Assembly: GCA_030446525.1 (NCBI GenBank)
Contig: JAUJNC010000001.1
Coordinates: forward strand, 8,133-72,132
Length of the DNA: 64,000 nucleotides
Direction: 5' to 3'
Source: Armatimonadaceae bacterium
GTDB lineage: Bacteria > Armatimonadota > Armatimonadia > Armatimonadales > Armatimonadaceae
Shown here: positions 39,912-48,735 of the stretch, in pieces
Layout of the letters: each line of letters opens with the position of its first letter
Position numbering within the stretch: position 1 is the stretch's first letter
Notes under the pieces: generated by a model
The model's input: the letters and a program-made list of their open reading frames with translations, nothing else
Database searches by the model: none
What the model was told of the DNA's origin: nothing
Translations under genes and position numbers: made by a program

Positions 39912-42759
39912 ATCGGCCGAGATGGTCTGGAAATACGTCGAGGAACGCAAGGGGGCGGGTGATCAGGATGCCGTCAACTTAACCCCGCCTGCGCCCTCTG
40001 CTAACGATGAATCCGTGTCGCTGCGCCCTTTAGTGGACGCTCTGCAGGAAATGTTCGAAGCGGATCACAGGGCAACGAACAGCAGTGCGGCCCGCGGCCA
40101 AGCTCAGGCGCGCGCACGCTTGATTGAGGCTATTCAAGAAGAGCGTGCCCGGAACGGAGCGGAAGGGCGGAAAGAGCAAAAGAAGAACACCCGCCACCGG
40201 CCATGGTTCTTGATGCGCCCTGCCTTTGCGTCGCTCGGAGCGGGGATGGTAGTAGCGGGCGGCCTTTGCTTCGCGTTCTTATCGTTGCGGCCCCTCCATG
40301 CCCCCGTGCAGACGAGCTCCGCACCCGACAGCAAGGAGAAACGCATATTCGAGAAAACTAATTCGCGACGCGCCCCTATTCCCATTAAATCTTCCGGACA
40401 AGACCTGCGAAAAAGGACAGCCCGAACGGGCACGTTAGAGGATGAGGACGCCACCGTGTACGGGAGAACGCCAGGTCCTTCCATCCCGGCGAGTGCGAAC
40501 AAGGGGCATGGTTCTGCTGCTACAGCCACCTTGCCCAAGGCTCAGAACCATCCGCCGCGGTCCGGTTTCGCTAGCGGCCTTCCTTCTGACCGCGTTCAGG
40601 ACGACCTCGCCTACATCAACGCGGACGCTGCCGATTCGCCGAGGCGCTGGGTGCAGATGCCGGCGGATGAGGCCGCCGCTTTGGAAGCGCGTCTGCGCCG
40701 CGACGTGCGTGTGAAGGACGACTTCGTCGCCGTGGCGTTCCCTCGCATCGCGTCCGGAGACAATCAGGTCGTCGCCGCGGCCGTGGCCGCCTACCGGCGG
40801 GAGGCCGCCGTGGTGGACGCGCGCCTTGCGCGCGACGTGAACCTGCAGCTCAAGGGCGCGTCCCTGGAAGAGCTCTGCGCCGCTCTGGAAACACAGATCG
40901 GCGTCCGTCTGCGCGCCGCGCGCGGGGTCCGCGACGAGAAGGCAACCGTCTTGGTCAAGGACGAGCCCGCCCGCGACGTGATGCGCGCCGTTTCGCGCCT
41001 GTTCGGCTTCCAGTGGGAGCGTTCGGGGGAGGAGGGGGACTACCGGTACCTGCTCAACCAGGACTTGCGCGCGCAGCTGGCCGAGGAGGAACTCCGCAAC
41101 CGGGACCTCGACGAGGCGCTTCTGGCGCTGGACAACGAGATGAAGTCCCTCGGAGGGATCAGCTTGGATGAGATGAAGGCGCGTGTGGAACAGGCTGCGG
41201 GGCCCGATAGACAGCGCCTGCAGATGCTCACGATCGGAGGCGGCTGGGGCGCGGCACAGCTGTACCAGAGCCTTTCTCCCGCCGAGCGGACCGCCCTCAG
41301 AAGCGGTCAAGAGCTCCGATTTTTCGCTCACAGCGAACAGCCCAACCGTCGCCTGCCCGAGGAGGCGCGGCAATCCTTGTTGCAATCTTGGGGTTTGGGG
41401 GGGATCATCGAGCGCAACGGCAAGCCGCAAATCGATTACGGAGGACCTGGACTCGGCGGAAGCCCCGGAAGTACGCCCATTGCCAAATACCCGGGCATCG
41501 TTCCGTCCGTCAGGCTAAAGATCGACCGCTCGGAGTTGGGGGTATTCTCTTTGGAAGCCGATGTCAGCATGTGGCTGACGAAGGGCGATGGCTCGTTAGG
41601 AGCGTCTACGGGACATACCAACAAGCTGGCTTTAGGCCGCAGTCCTTCGGCGGAGAAACCCGATAACGCGAAGAGGAATAACGGTCTTCGGGACCTGCCC
41701 TCGTTTCAGCGGGAGGTATCCTTCAGGCCGGAGCCGTCCTGCCCGAAGCAGGTGAAGGAGAGGACGAACGCCGAGGGGAAGCACGTCGGCGACGGGAAAT
41801 CGAAGCGGCACCTGAAAAACGGGGACGTCCTTGAATCTGCCCATGTAAACTCTGGCGATGTTTGGGAAGAGATCCACCGGCAGACGGGGCTGCCTATCGT
41901 CGCCGATTACTACACGCGCCTCTACCCCGTGCCGCCTGTAACCGTGGAGCACGCGCCGCTCTTCGACGCGCTGTGCCGTGTTGGGGATGCGCTGGGCGTG
42001 TGGTGGCGGCAGGACGGCGGCTTCCTGCTCTGTCGCAGCACCAGCTTCTTCTGGGACAAGCTCAAGGAGGTCCCCAGCCGCTACCTCACCCAGTGGCAGC
42101 AGGAGCGCACCCGGCGAGGCAGTTTGCCTTTCGAGGCGGTGTTGCAGATGGCGTCACTGTCCGACCAGCAGCTCGACTCCGCCACCGTCGGCAGGGGTAT
42201 CAGCCACTGCTGGGACCTGCCTGAGTGGGGGATCGTTGGTAACGCGGCCAAGCCTCTGGAGGGAACCGGGACCGCGACCTCTGGGACCCCCGAAGAGCTT
42301 CGCGCGTACACTCGCTTTGTAGCGGGCCTTCCGGCGGGCACGCGCAACCTCACCCTCCGTCCGGATGGCCTGCCTTTCGACGCGCTCGACCGCGCCCAGC
42401 AGCAGGAGTTCGCGCGGATCTATCTGGTCAAGGGAGACACAAATCCGCAGATACTGCCGGGCCTGCGGATCCACGTGGATTACATCCCTGCGGGAACCTA
42501 CGTGTGGCATCCCGTCGTGGAGGAGGAGGCGGAACAGCGCTACATCGTGTACACGCAGATCTCGAAGCTGCCGGCTGCCGCGGGCAAGACCGTAGAAGGG
42601 GCGCTTGCCGAGGCGCGCCGCATCTATCCCAAGGCCGCAGCGAACCAGATTAAACGCTCCCGTGGCATCGTCGCATTCACTTTCATCCATCCTGACGACA
42701 ACCGAGCTCGAGCATCGGAAAGCCGCTCCCGCATATGTCGGGCAAATAGCGAAGCGTAG
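39892..42759 (+). CDS. Membrane anti-sigma-like protein with STN-like domains
   Basis: A 955-aa protein starting at ATG 39892 (AAGGAGCG upstream), inside the 3' end of the sigma gene. One membrane helix lies at about 108-130 (FASLGAGMVVAGGLCFAFL). The N-terminal ~100 residues would be cytoplasmic and could bind the sigma factor. Outside lie an STN-like domain (about 320-395, LEELCAALETQIGVRLRAARGVRDEKATVLV), a coiled coil, and a second related unit (VWEEIHRQTGLPIVADYYTRLYP). It shares this architecture with the 36453 lipoprotein. Confidence 0.65.
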   Translation: MPYQENESAEMVWKYVEERKGAGDQDAVNLTPPAPSANDESVSLRPLVDALQEMFEADHRATNSSAARGQAQARARLIEAIQEERARNGAEGRKEQKKNTRHRPWFLMRPAFASLGAGMVVAGGLCFAFLSLRPLHAPVQTSSAPDSKEKRIFEKTNSRRAPIPIKSSGQDLRKRTARTGTLEDEDATVYGRTPGPSIPASANKGHGSAATATLPKAQNHPPRSGFASGLPSDRVQDDLAYINADAADSPRRWVQMPADEAAALEARLRRDVRVKDDFVAVAFPRIASGDNQVVAAAVAAYRREAAVVDARLARDVNLQLKGASLEELCAALETQIGVRLRAARGVRDEKATVLVKDEPARDVMRAVSRLFGFQWERSGEEGDYRYLLNQDLRAQLAEEELRNRDLDEALLALDNEMKSLGGISLDEMKARVEQAAGPDRQRLQMLTIGGGWGAAQLYQSLSPAERTALRSGQELRFFAHSEQPNRRLPEEARQSLLQSWGLGGIIERNGKPQIDYGGPGLGGSPGSTPIAKYPGIVPSVRLKIDRSELGVFSLEADVSMWLTKGDGSLGASTGHTNKLALGRSPSAEKPDNAKRNNGLRDLPSFQREVSFRPEPSCPKQVKERTNAEGKHVGDGKSKRHLKNGDVLESAHVNSGDVWEEIHRQTGLPIVADYYTRLYPVPPVTVEHAPLFDALCRVGDALGVWWRQDGGFLLCRSTSFFWDKLKEVPSRYLTQWQQERTRRGSLPFEAVLQMASLSDQQLDSATVGRGISHCWDLPEWGIVGNAAKPLEGTGTATSGTPEELRAYTRFVAGLPAGTRNLTLRPDGLPFDALDRAQQQEFARIYLVKGDTNPQILPGLRIHVDYIPAGTYVWHPVVEEEAEQRYIVYTQISKLPAAAGKTVEGALAEARRIYPKAAANQIKRSRGIVAFTFIHPDDNRARASESRSRICRANSEA

Positions 42760-42865
42760 GCAGAGGGGATGGGATAGCATATCTGCCGCATCCCCTTCTT
42801 CAGTGGCGTCAATGTGCGTTTCGTGTCATGGCACATATTTCGAGCGTAGGAACGGAGAATGACCA

Positions 42866-43490
42866 ATGTCCTTACAGAATCAGAAGAGCCTTTGGTGCGC
42901 GATCCTGCCCGCGCTTGCTGTGCTTTTCTTACCCCTTTGTCTGCGGTCAAATCTCGAACCAGGAACCCAGCGACATCGGCCAGATGCGTCCCACGGCCGG
43001 TTCACCCAAAGACAGATTCTCGCCCGTGCCCGTTCCGTCTGCGGCACTTTGGCCCCAGAGAAGACAGACCTGCGGCTGGAAGCGGAAAAGAGCGAAGCGA
43101 CGGCAGGCCGCATATGGGCCGTTTATGTCAGCGATGTCGGCGGGGAGCACGTGCTGTATCTTCAGTGGGATGCCGACACGGGCTCTGTCCAGATTGCCGG
43201 ATGTCCGGCCAAGACTCTGCCCAAAAGTGGCGGCCCGCCGCTGCCGCGCCAAGCAGTCGTACAGGCCGGGCGTGGTGGCTGCGCGTGCTTTGGGGGCCGC
43301 AAACATTTTCTGCTTCCGCCTTGCAGGAAGGTGCCCGCACTCCAGCATGGCGTCTGGTCGATGTCTCTGCACCTCGGTCAGGGTGCCTGGTATGGGATCT
43401 GGTGTGGCAAGCCGAGAGGAGACGGCCCGTCTCCGTTTGGACCCCTACACCGGGAGTCTGTTGCTGGCCAAACGGAAGGAAGGCGCGTAG
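42866..43490 (+). pseudogene. Small secreted PepSY-like protein, frameshifted
   Basis: ATG 42866 gives a signal-like start (KSLWCAILPALAVLFLPLCL). It continues to a beta segment (AGRIWAVYVSDVGGEHVLYLQWDADTGSVQI), then loses sense. The other frames supply WWLRVLWG / WRLVDVSAPRSGCLVWDLVW and finally RLRLDPYTGSLLLAKRKEGA with a stop at 43490. At least two frame changes are needed to recover one ~205-aa protein with paired beta repeats. Confidence 0.5.
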
Positions 43491-43525
43491 GTGCTTACGG
43501 TGGACTGAACCCTCGATTGAGATAC

Positions 43526-44377
43526 CTAGGCCAGGGGGATCTCGGCGGCTTGCAGCGAGTCGCGGGCCGTTTCGCGCAGGCGCAGGGCGACGTCGCCCGG
43601 ACGCTGCGTGGCCCGGGCGCGGAAGTGGACGCGCAGCACGGTCTTGGCGGCGTCGGCCGCCGCGATGCCCGCCACGCGCGCCGGCTCGGCCAGATCCATC
43701 TCTTGCGAGGCCCGGGCGAAAGCGGCGTCCAGCGCCCGGGCGGCCTTCTCCGTGTCCGCCGCCGCCGCGATGGCCACCTCCAGCGTGCCGCCGACGGGCC
43801 CCCGCGACTGGTTGCACACCTGCGCGATGTCACCGTTCGACAGGATGTACAGCCGCCCGTCGTCATCGCGGATGCGCGTGATCCGCATCCCCAGTTCCTC
43901 CACCGTGCCGGTCACCCCACCGATGGTCACATAGTCGCCGACCGCGTACTGGTCCTCCAGCAGCAGAAAGAAGCCCGTCGTCACGTCCTTGACCAGCTTC
44001 TGCGCCCCGAAGCCGATGGCTAGGCCCACCACGCCCGCCGTGCCCAGCAATCCGGTAGTTTCCACGTCCAGCGTTCCGAGCGCCGCCACGACGAAGGCGA
44101 ACAGCAAGGCATAAAACAGGACGCTTCGGACGAGCCCCGCCAGGGTGCGGACGCGCGCGGCGCGCCCCGGATCGCCTGCCGCCTCCTCCCGCGCCACCAC
44201 CGCACGGACGGCACGATTCACCAGACGCGTGACGAGCCAGCGCAGTACGAGAAACGAAAGGAGCAGCGCGAGCAGCTCGATGCCGCGCACCACGAACGGC
44301 TCGGCGTAGTCCGGTAGCGCCTTGATGAAAGGCAGATCCTGGAGACCTGTCTCGGGCGGTGCGGTTTGTTCAGACAT
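43526..44377 (-). CDS. MscS-family mechanosensitive channel
   Basis: A 283-aa protein with two to three N-terminal membrane helices. The pore/gate helix AGVVGLAIGFGAQKLVKDVTTGFFLLLEDQYAVGDYV is the MscS core. A beta domain (VTGTVEELGMRITRIRDDDGRLYILSNGDI) and a C-terminal alpha/beta domain follow. It releases solutes on hypo-osmotic shock from the inner membrane. ATG 44377 has AGGGG upstream. It is complete for the small MscS class. Confidence 0.92.
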   Translation of the reverse strand: MSEQTAPPETGLQDLPFIKALPDYAEPFVVRGIELLALLLSFLVLRWLVTRLVNRAVRAVVAREEAAGDPGRAARVRTLAGLVRSVLFYALLFAFVVAALGTLDVETTGLLGTAGVVGLAIGFGAQKLVKDVTTGFFLLLEDQYAVGDYVTIGGVTGTVEELGMRITRIRDDDGRLYILSNGDIAQVCNQSRGPVGGTLEVAIAAAADTEKAARALDAAFARASQEMDLAEPARVAGIAAADAAKTVLRVHFRARATQRPGDVALRLRETARDSLQAAEIPLA

Positions 44378-44390
44378 GATTCCCCTAATG

Positions 44391-44495
44391 GACGTTTAGA
44401 CTAAAAACTCGGAAGGAAGCAAGCAGTCTCTTGGGCTTGCTGCCTCCCCGGGGCAGACCTCTGGTGACCAAACCAAAAGGGAGACCGCCGCGATG
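44391..44495. repeat. 105-bp repeat, copy A
   Basis: About 90% identical to 45961-46065 (starts GACGTTTAGACTAAAAACTCGG). On the minus strand it contains an imperfect stem followed by TTCCGAGTTTTT, like a terminator or attenuator, and lies 13 bp upstream of the MscS start. Confidence 0.8.
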
Positions 44496-44502
44496 GATTG
44501 TA

Positions 44503-44652
44503 GCACAGACTAGATATCCCCATCGATATTCTGGAGGCCGCGAGCACCATCAACGATGTGCTGAAAGAAGGAAAAACTGACCTCTCACCGGGCCTCCATC
44601 AGGCGACCGCCGCCCCTAAAGACGGAAAGGTGGAGGCCAACGGAGCCGAGTA
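44503..44652 (+). pseudogene. 3' fragment of a small unidentified gene
   Basis: A frame open from a TAG near 44500 to TAG 44650 encodes DIPIDILEAASTINDVLKEG...KVEANGAE with protein-like composition, but no start codon or ribosome site. A perfect AGCCGGGC/GCCCGGCT hairpin follows at about 44651-44670. Probably truncated by the adjacent repeat. Confidence 0.25.
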
Positions 44653-44699
44653 GCCGGGCTCTGCCCGGCTAGAACCGGTATGGGCGCCACGGGTTGAGA

Positions 44700-44847
44700 G
44701 GGCGGGCTGTCCGGTCGGTGGGTACAGGTCGGCGAAGTCCTCGTCGCGCAGCACGTCGGCGTACTCCTGGCCGAGGCGGCGCAGCAGATGCTCGGGTGGG
44801 TAGATCTGCTGGGCGGTTTGGCGCGTCTCTTCCGGGATGGGCGGCAA
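44700..44847 (-). pseudogene. IS1182-type transposase, N-terminal relic
   Basis: Encodes MPPIPEETRQTAQQIYPPEHLLRRLGQEYADVLRDEDFADLYPPTGQPALS, which is the start of an IS1182/IS5-like transposase. Similarity ends there; the catalytic part is gone. It sits between copy A of the 105-bp repeat and the PAS gene. Confidence 0.6.
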
Positions 44848-44857
44848 CGGCTTGGGC

Positions 44858-45928
44858 CTACCCTCGTCCTAACCACGCGGGTTCAGGCGCCGTACGGGCC
44901 TGCTCCAACACGACGCTCGTCCCCGTCGGTCCCGTCAGCAGGTACAGGCGGTCTGCGGTCTGCAGCATCAGCCAGAACCCGTGCCCGAAGCCGACGCCGC
45001 CCGTGCTGTAGCCCCGCTCCAGCGTGGCATGGGGCAGGCGCGACAGGTCGATGCCCGTGCCGTGGTCTTCCACAACGACCTGCACCGCTCCCCTCTCCGG
45101 GTCGCCGTAGACCCGTGCCGTGCCGCCCCCGGCATGGATGACGGCGTTCATCGCGCACTCGGAGGCCGCCGTGATGAGGTCCTGGATGCGGTCTTGGGGC
45201 AACCCGCAGGCGTCAGCCACCTCGTCCACGCGGGTGCGCACCGCCTTGAGCGTCTTCTCGCTCAGCCCGATGGCCTCGCCGACGGGTTCCGGCGAGAGCG
45301 GGACCGGCAACTCGCGGGGCGTGTCGCACAGGACCAACTTGCCCTGGGTCACCGACGCCAGCACGTCTTTGAGGAAGCGGCGCTGCTGCTCCCGGACCTG
45401 CGTGGTGGCGCGTTCCTGCTCCATCTCACGCCGCTCGGTCACGTCGCGGGTGACCTTGCCAAAGCCGCGCAACGTGCCCCTCGGGTCGCGCAGCGCGGTG
45501 ATGACCACACTGGCCCAGAAACGGGAGCCGTCCTTGCGCACCCGCCAACCCTCCTCCTCGTAGCGGCCTTGCTCCGCGGCCACACGGAGTTCCTCCTGAG
45601 GGTGACCCCGCGCCACGTCCTCCTGGGTGTAGAAGCGCGAGAAGTGCTGCCCGATAATCTCCTGGGCGGTGTAGCCCTTGAAACGCTGGGCCCCCGCGTT
45701 CCAGGAGGTGACCCGTCCTTCGGGGTCCAGCATAAAGATGGCGTAGTCCCGGATGCCCTCCACGAGCAGGCGGAAGCGCTCATCGGAGGCTTGGAGGGCG
45801 TCCGTGCTGGCCTGGAGCGCTTCCTCCCGGGCAGCGGCATTTATCGCCTCCGCATCGGGCAGGGCGGCTGAAGGAGGGGCGTTCGGTGAATTGGCTTCCG
45901 GGTCGGTCAATCGAGACTCCAACAACAC
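44858..45928 (-). CDS. PAS-domain protein with RsbW-like GHKL ATPase
   Basis: A 356-aa protein starting at GTG 45928. A PAS/S-box with PAC lies at about 48-170 (FRLLVEGIRDYAIFMLDPEGRVTSWNAGAQRFKGYTAQEIIG...GKVTRDVTER). A C-terminal HATPase follows at about 235-345 with N box ASECAMNAVIHA and DHGTGID. There is no phosphoacceptor His domain, so it resembles anti-sigma/serine-kinase-type switch ATPases with a sensory PAS. TATAAT on the minus strand (45935-45940) ends 6 nt before the GTG, implying a leaderless mRNA. Confidence 0.8.
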   Translation of the reverse strand: MLLESRLTDPEANSPNAPPSAALPDAEAINAAAREEALQASTDALQASDERFRLLVEGIRDYAIFMLDPEGRVTSWNAGAQRFKGYTAQEIIGQHFSRFYTQEDVARGHPQEELRVAAEQGRYEEEGWRVRKDGSRFWASVVITALRDPRGTLRGFGKVTRDVTERREMEQERATTQVREQQRRFLKDVLASVTQGKLVLCDTPRELPVPLSPEPVGEAIGLSEKTLKAVRTRVDEVADACGLPQDRIQDLITAASECAMNAVIHAGGGTARVYGDPERGAVQVVVEDHGTGIDLSRLPHATLERGYSTGGVGFGHGFWLMLQTADRLYLLTGPTGTSVVLEQARTAPEPAWLGRG

Positions 45929-45934
45929 GCACCC

Positions 45935-45965
45935 ATTATATCGCTCCCACGTGACGTTTTGACGT
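45935..45965 (-). promoter_or_regulatory. Promoter of the PAS-ATPase gene with ACGTCAAAACGTC motif
   Basis: Minus-strand -10 TATAAT (45935-45940) lies just before the GTG start. ACGTCAAAACGTC (45953-45965) sits in the -35 region and resembles half of the palindrome at 52110-52145. No consensus TTGACA is present. Confidence 0.45.
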
Positions 45966-46384
45966 TTAGACTAAAAACTCGGAAGGAGGCAGGCAGGCCC
46001 CTGGGCTTGCTGCCTCCCCGGGGTAGACTTCTGGTGACCAAACCAAAAGAGAGACCGCCCCGATTTGGACCAAGCCGCGCCTGCGCACGCCCAAGAGGTC
46101 CGAAGCCTGGAGCGCCGTGGTCAGCGCAGTGCACCATCAGATCCCGCTAGCTCGCTCTTGGCCGAGACGGTGCGCCCGCCGTGGGCCAGCCCCAAGCCGG
46201 AGGCCACGCCTTCTCCGGTGCGTCGTGCCTGCGGGCCAATTACTGCCGCGCTGGGTACTGCGGCAGCCCTGACCCAGGCGCGGGGGAAATCGCCGTGGCG
46301 GCGTTGCGGAGCCCCTATCAAGAAAGCGCAACGCTTCGCGACCGTCTATAGGCAACCGACCAACAAGAAGCTCATAGTCTAAAC
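45961..46384. repeat. 105-bp repeat copy B within a 421-bp segment with inverted ends
   Basis: 45961-46065 repeats 44391-44495. The segment 45964-46384 is bounded by GTTTAGACTA and its reverse complement TAGTCTAAAC (46375-46384). The inside has no clear gene. The copy-B hairpin is a near-perfect 15-bp stem (GGAGGCAG... / ...CTGCCTCC). No target duplication is visible, so an insertion-sequence remnant is likely but unproven. Confidence 0.6.
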
Positions 46385-46470
46385 ATTAATCCCCTAAAGA
46401 AGTACGCGAAATGAGCCGATTTGTCAAATGCGCTTAGGGCGTGCGTCTTCGCGCGAAGGGCGACCGATCT

Positions 46471-48518
46471 ATGGCAGAGGAAATTACGTATCGTTTTCCC
46501 CGCGGGCGCGGCGCGCTCGAGCTGGCCCCCGACCATAAGGACACGTTCCGCCTGCGACTGGCATGGCAGCGCGGCAAGACGGCCCTTTCTTTGTTCGAGA
46601 CCACGCCCCTGCGGCCGATGGCGCAGGTCGTGTACGCCGGACAGACGTTCCCGCTCTCCGTCACCGGGCACAAGCGGGAGCGGCGGGATCGCGTGGCCCT
46701 TGTCGCCGAAAGGCTGGCGGGAGACGGCCGGACCGTGCTGCGCTGCGATCTCGCCGTGGGGGGCCGTGAGGACCGGCTGACGTGGGAGTGGCGCGTCGCT
46801 ACGCGCGCGGGGGCGCGGCGGCGTCTGACCCGGGGCACGGGCGACGTGACGCTCTGCCTGCCGCTGACGCCGGGCAGAACGCAGATCCTGTCGCTGCCGT
46901 CGGCGACGCGGCCGGGCCTCGTCCTGCAGAGGAACGGGGTCGCCGTCACCGTTGTCTCCCACGGCCTAGCGCGGCTCGTGGTCGACGAGCAGGCGGTGCG
47001 CCTCCATCTTCCCGGCGCGCTGCTCGACGGCGGCGTTCTCGCGCGACTGGAAACCTGGGTCGCGCCCGGCGCTGACGAGCGGGAAGCGCGGCGGGCGCTG
47101 CTGGGCCATCTCGCCGGCGTGGCCGACCGGGCCCAGCTGCCCGCGTCGGGAACCGTTTCCCTGGCGGACCGCGCCGAGCGGTCCGCCTCGGCGCTGATGG
47201 CGCCGGAGGCCGCGGACAAGCGCGGCCTGGACCGGCTCGTGCTGCGCGCCTCGCCGTCCTCGCCCGACCTGCACCAAAACGGCGACGGCGCCGACGCGGC
47301 ACTGGCCGCGTGCGCCCTTTACAACCGCTACCGCTTCACCGGCGAGGACGCCGAGCGGCGGCGGGCGCTGCTTCTGGCGCGCGGCGCGTGCGAGTTCCAG
47401 ATCGTAGACGAGGCCAGCACGCACCGGGGGGCGCTCTGGGACGCGCTGCGCGGGCAAGAACGGTTCGGGGACGCGGCGGGCGGGCGCACGCTCTCCGTCG
47501 CGACCACGGCGCGCGCCGCCTTCGGCCTTTTCTGGATGCACGCCCGCTTCGGTCAGGAGATCATGGCCCGCACCGCCCTGGCGTCGGCCCAGTGGCTCCT
47601 GCTGAAGATGGACCCCCGCGGCCTTTATGCGGGCGAACGCTACGAGGAAGACGGCTCTGCGGTCCCGGGCGGCTCCGCCTGGGCGGCGGCCGAGGCGCTG
47701 CGCCCCCTGGTGGAAGCGTTCCGCCGCACCGGCAACGAGGTGTTCCTGAAAGCGGCCCTGCGCGTGGTAAAGGCCCTGCGTGAGGGCATGGACGTCCCCC
47801 CGCTCGCCCTGGAGGACGCCCCCACCGGGCTGCTGGCCGCGGCGGTGGAAGGGGTGCTGTACGTTTCCCGCGAATCGGAGGACGAACAGATGATCGCGCT
47901 GGCGAAGACGCTGGGCGAGGCCCTGCGGGCGCGGCGCGCGCCAAACGGCGCCCTCCACGAGACCGGCGCGCCCTCGCTTCCGGCGACGCTCGCCGCGGCG
48001 CGGGCGGCGCTGGCCCTGGCGCGGGTGGACGGCGACGCCGCCTGGCCGCTCCTGGCGCTGCGCGCGCTGCGGGCAACGGAAGAGATGGCCGCACAGGGCG
48101 CCCCGCTGCGTCCCGCCGACCACGCCGCGCTGTGCGCCCTCCCCGCCGAGCTGCTTCTCACCCTCGCAGCGTGCCCGGGGGGGCACGCTGCGGGTAGCGT
48201 CGCCGACCGGGACGCACTCACCCTGACCCGCGCGTGGCAGGTATTCGAGCCCGACAAGACCACCCGCGACTTCGTGCGGGTGACGACCGCGGACGGCCAG
48301 GCCCCGGTGGACCACCTCGCGCTGGTCTCCCCGCACAGCCTGCAGGTGCTGATCGTCGCCCTGGCCCGGCCGGACGTGACGGAGGCTGTGGTCCTCAAGA
48401 ACGGCCGCGCGCCGTTCTTGAAGAACCTGCTCACCGGCGACCACGGCCAGCAGGCCAAGCTCGCCCCCTCGGCGACACCGCGGAGGCCACCTTCGGCGTC
48501 TTCCTCGCCGACACGTAA
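46471..48518 (+). pseudogene. (alpha/alpha)-barrel glycosidase-like protein, C-terminal frameshift
   Basis: From ATG 46471 the protein has an N-terminal beta region (to about 230). A helical barrel-like region follows (DAALAACALYNRYRFTGEDAERRRALLLARGACEFQ, AAFGLFWMHARFGQEIM, WAAAEALRPLVEAFRRTG). After AKLAP near 48470 the original frame reads into low-complexity sequence. The other frame gives LGDTAEATFGVFLADT and a stop at 48518, a credible native end, so one base is probably missing. The family resembles six-hairpin glycosidases, but no catalytic residue can be assigned. Confidence 0.5.
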
Positions 48519-48563
48519 GCCTCGTACCTACTACCAGCCCGACTTGCCGCGCAGGGAAGCGGG

Positions 48564-48600
48564 TCCGCCCCCCGGACCCAGAATCGGTCCGGGGGGCAGA
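48564..48600. terminator. GC-rich hairpin after the barrel gene / EF-G tail copy
   Basis: TCCGCCCCCCGGACC (48564-48578) pairs with GGTCCGGGGGGCAGA (48586-48600). It corresponds in position to the hairpin downstream of the intact EF-G gene (52196-52230), so it belongs to the duplicated EF-G end. No T-run. Confidence 0.5.
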
Positions 48601-48614
48601 AGCGGGGCGGGGGC

Positions 48615-48720
48615 TCACTCGTGGCCGGCGTGGCCTTCGGCTTTGCGCTTCTGGTAATCGGCGATGATCGGCTGGGCGATGTGGACCGGGACCTCGGCGT
48701 AGTGCGACGGGCAGGCGGCA
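48615..48720 (-). pseudogene. Detached 3' end of the EF-G-like gene
   Basis: Encodes CPSHYAEVPVHIAQPIIADYQKRKAEGHAGHE and a TGA stop. The intact gene at 52246 ends CPSHYAEVPAHIAQPIIADYEKRKAEGHAGHE and TAA. About 95% DNA identity over ~105 bp, with the 3' hairpin and GGCAGAAGCGGG also shared. The similarity ends abruptly at about 48720 against the ATPase gene. This is the outer direct repeat of the inserted island. Confidence 0.9.
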
Positions 48721-48735
48721 GGAACTTCACGCCTC

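Noticed and set aside
42866..44023. 385-codon plus frame extending across the MscS gene
   Set aside because: Only the first ~100 codons look real. The rest is antisense to MscS.
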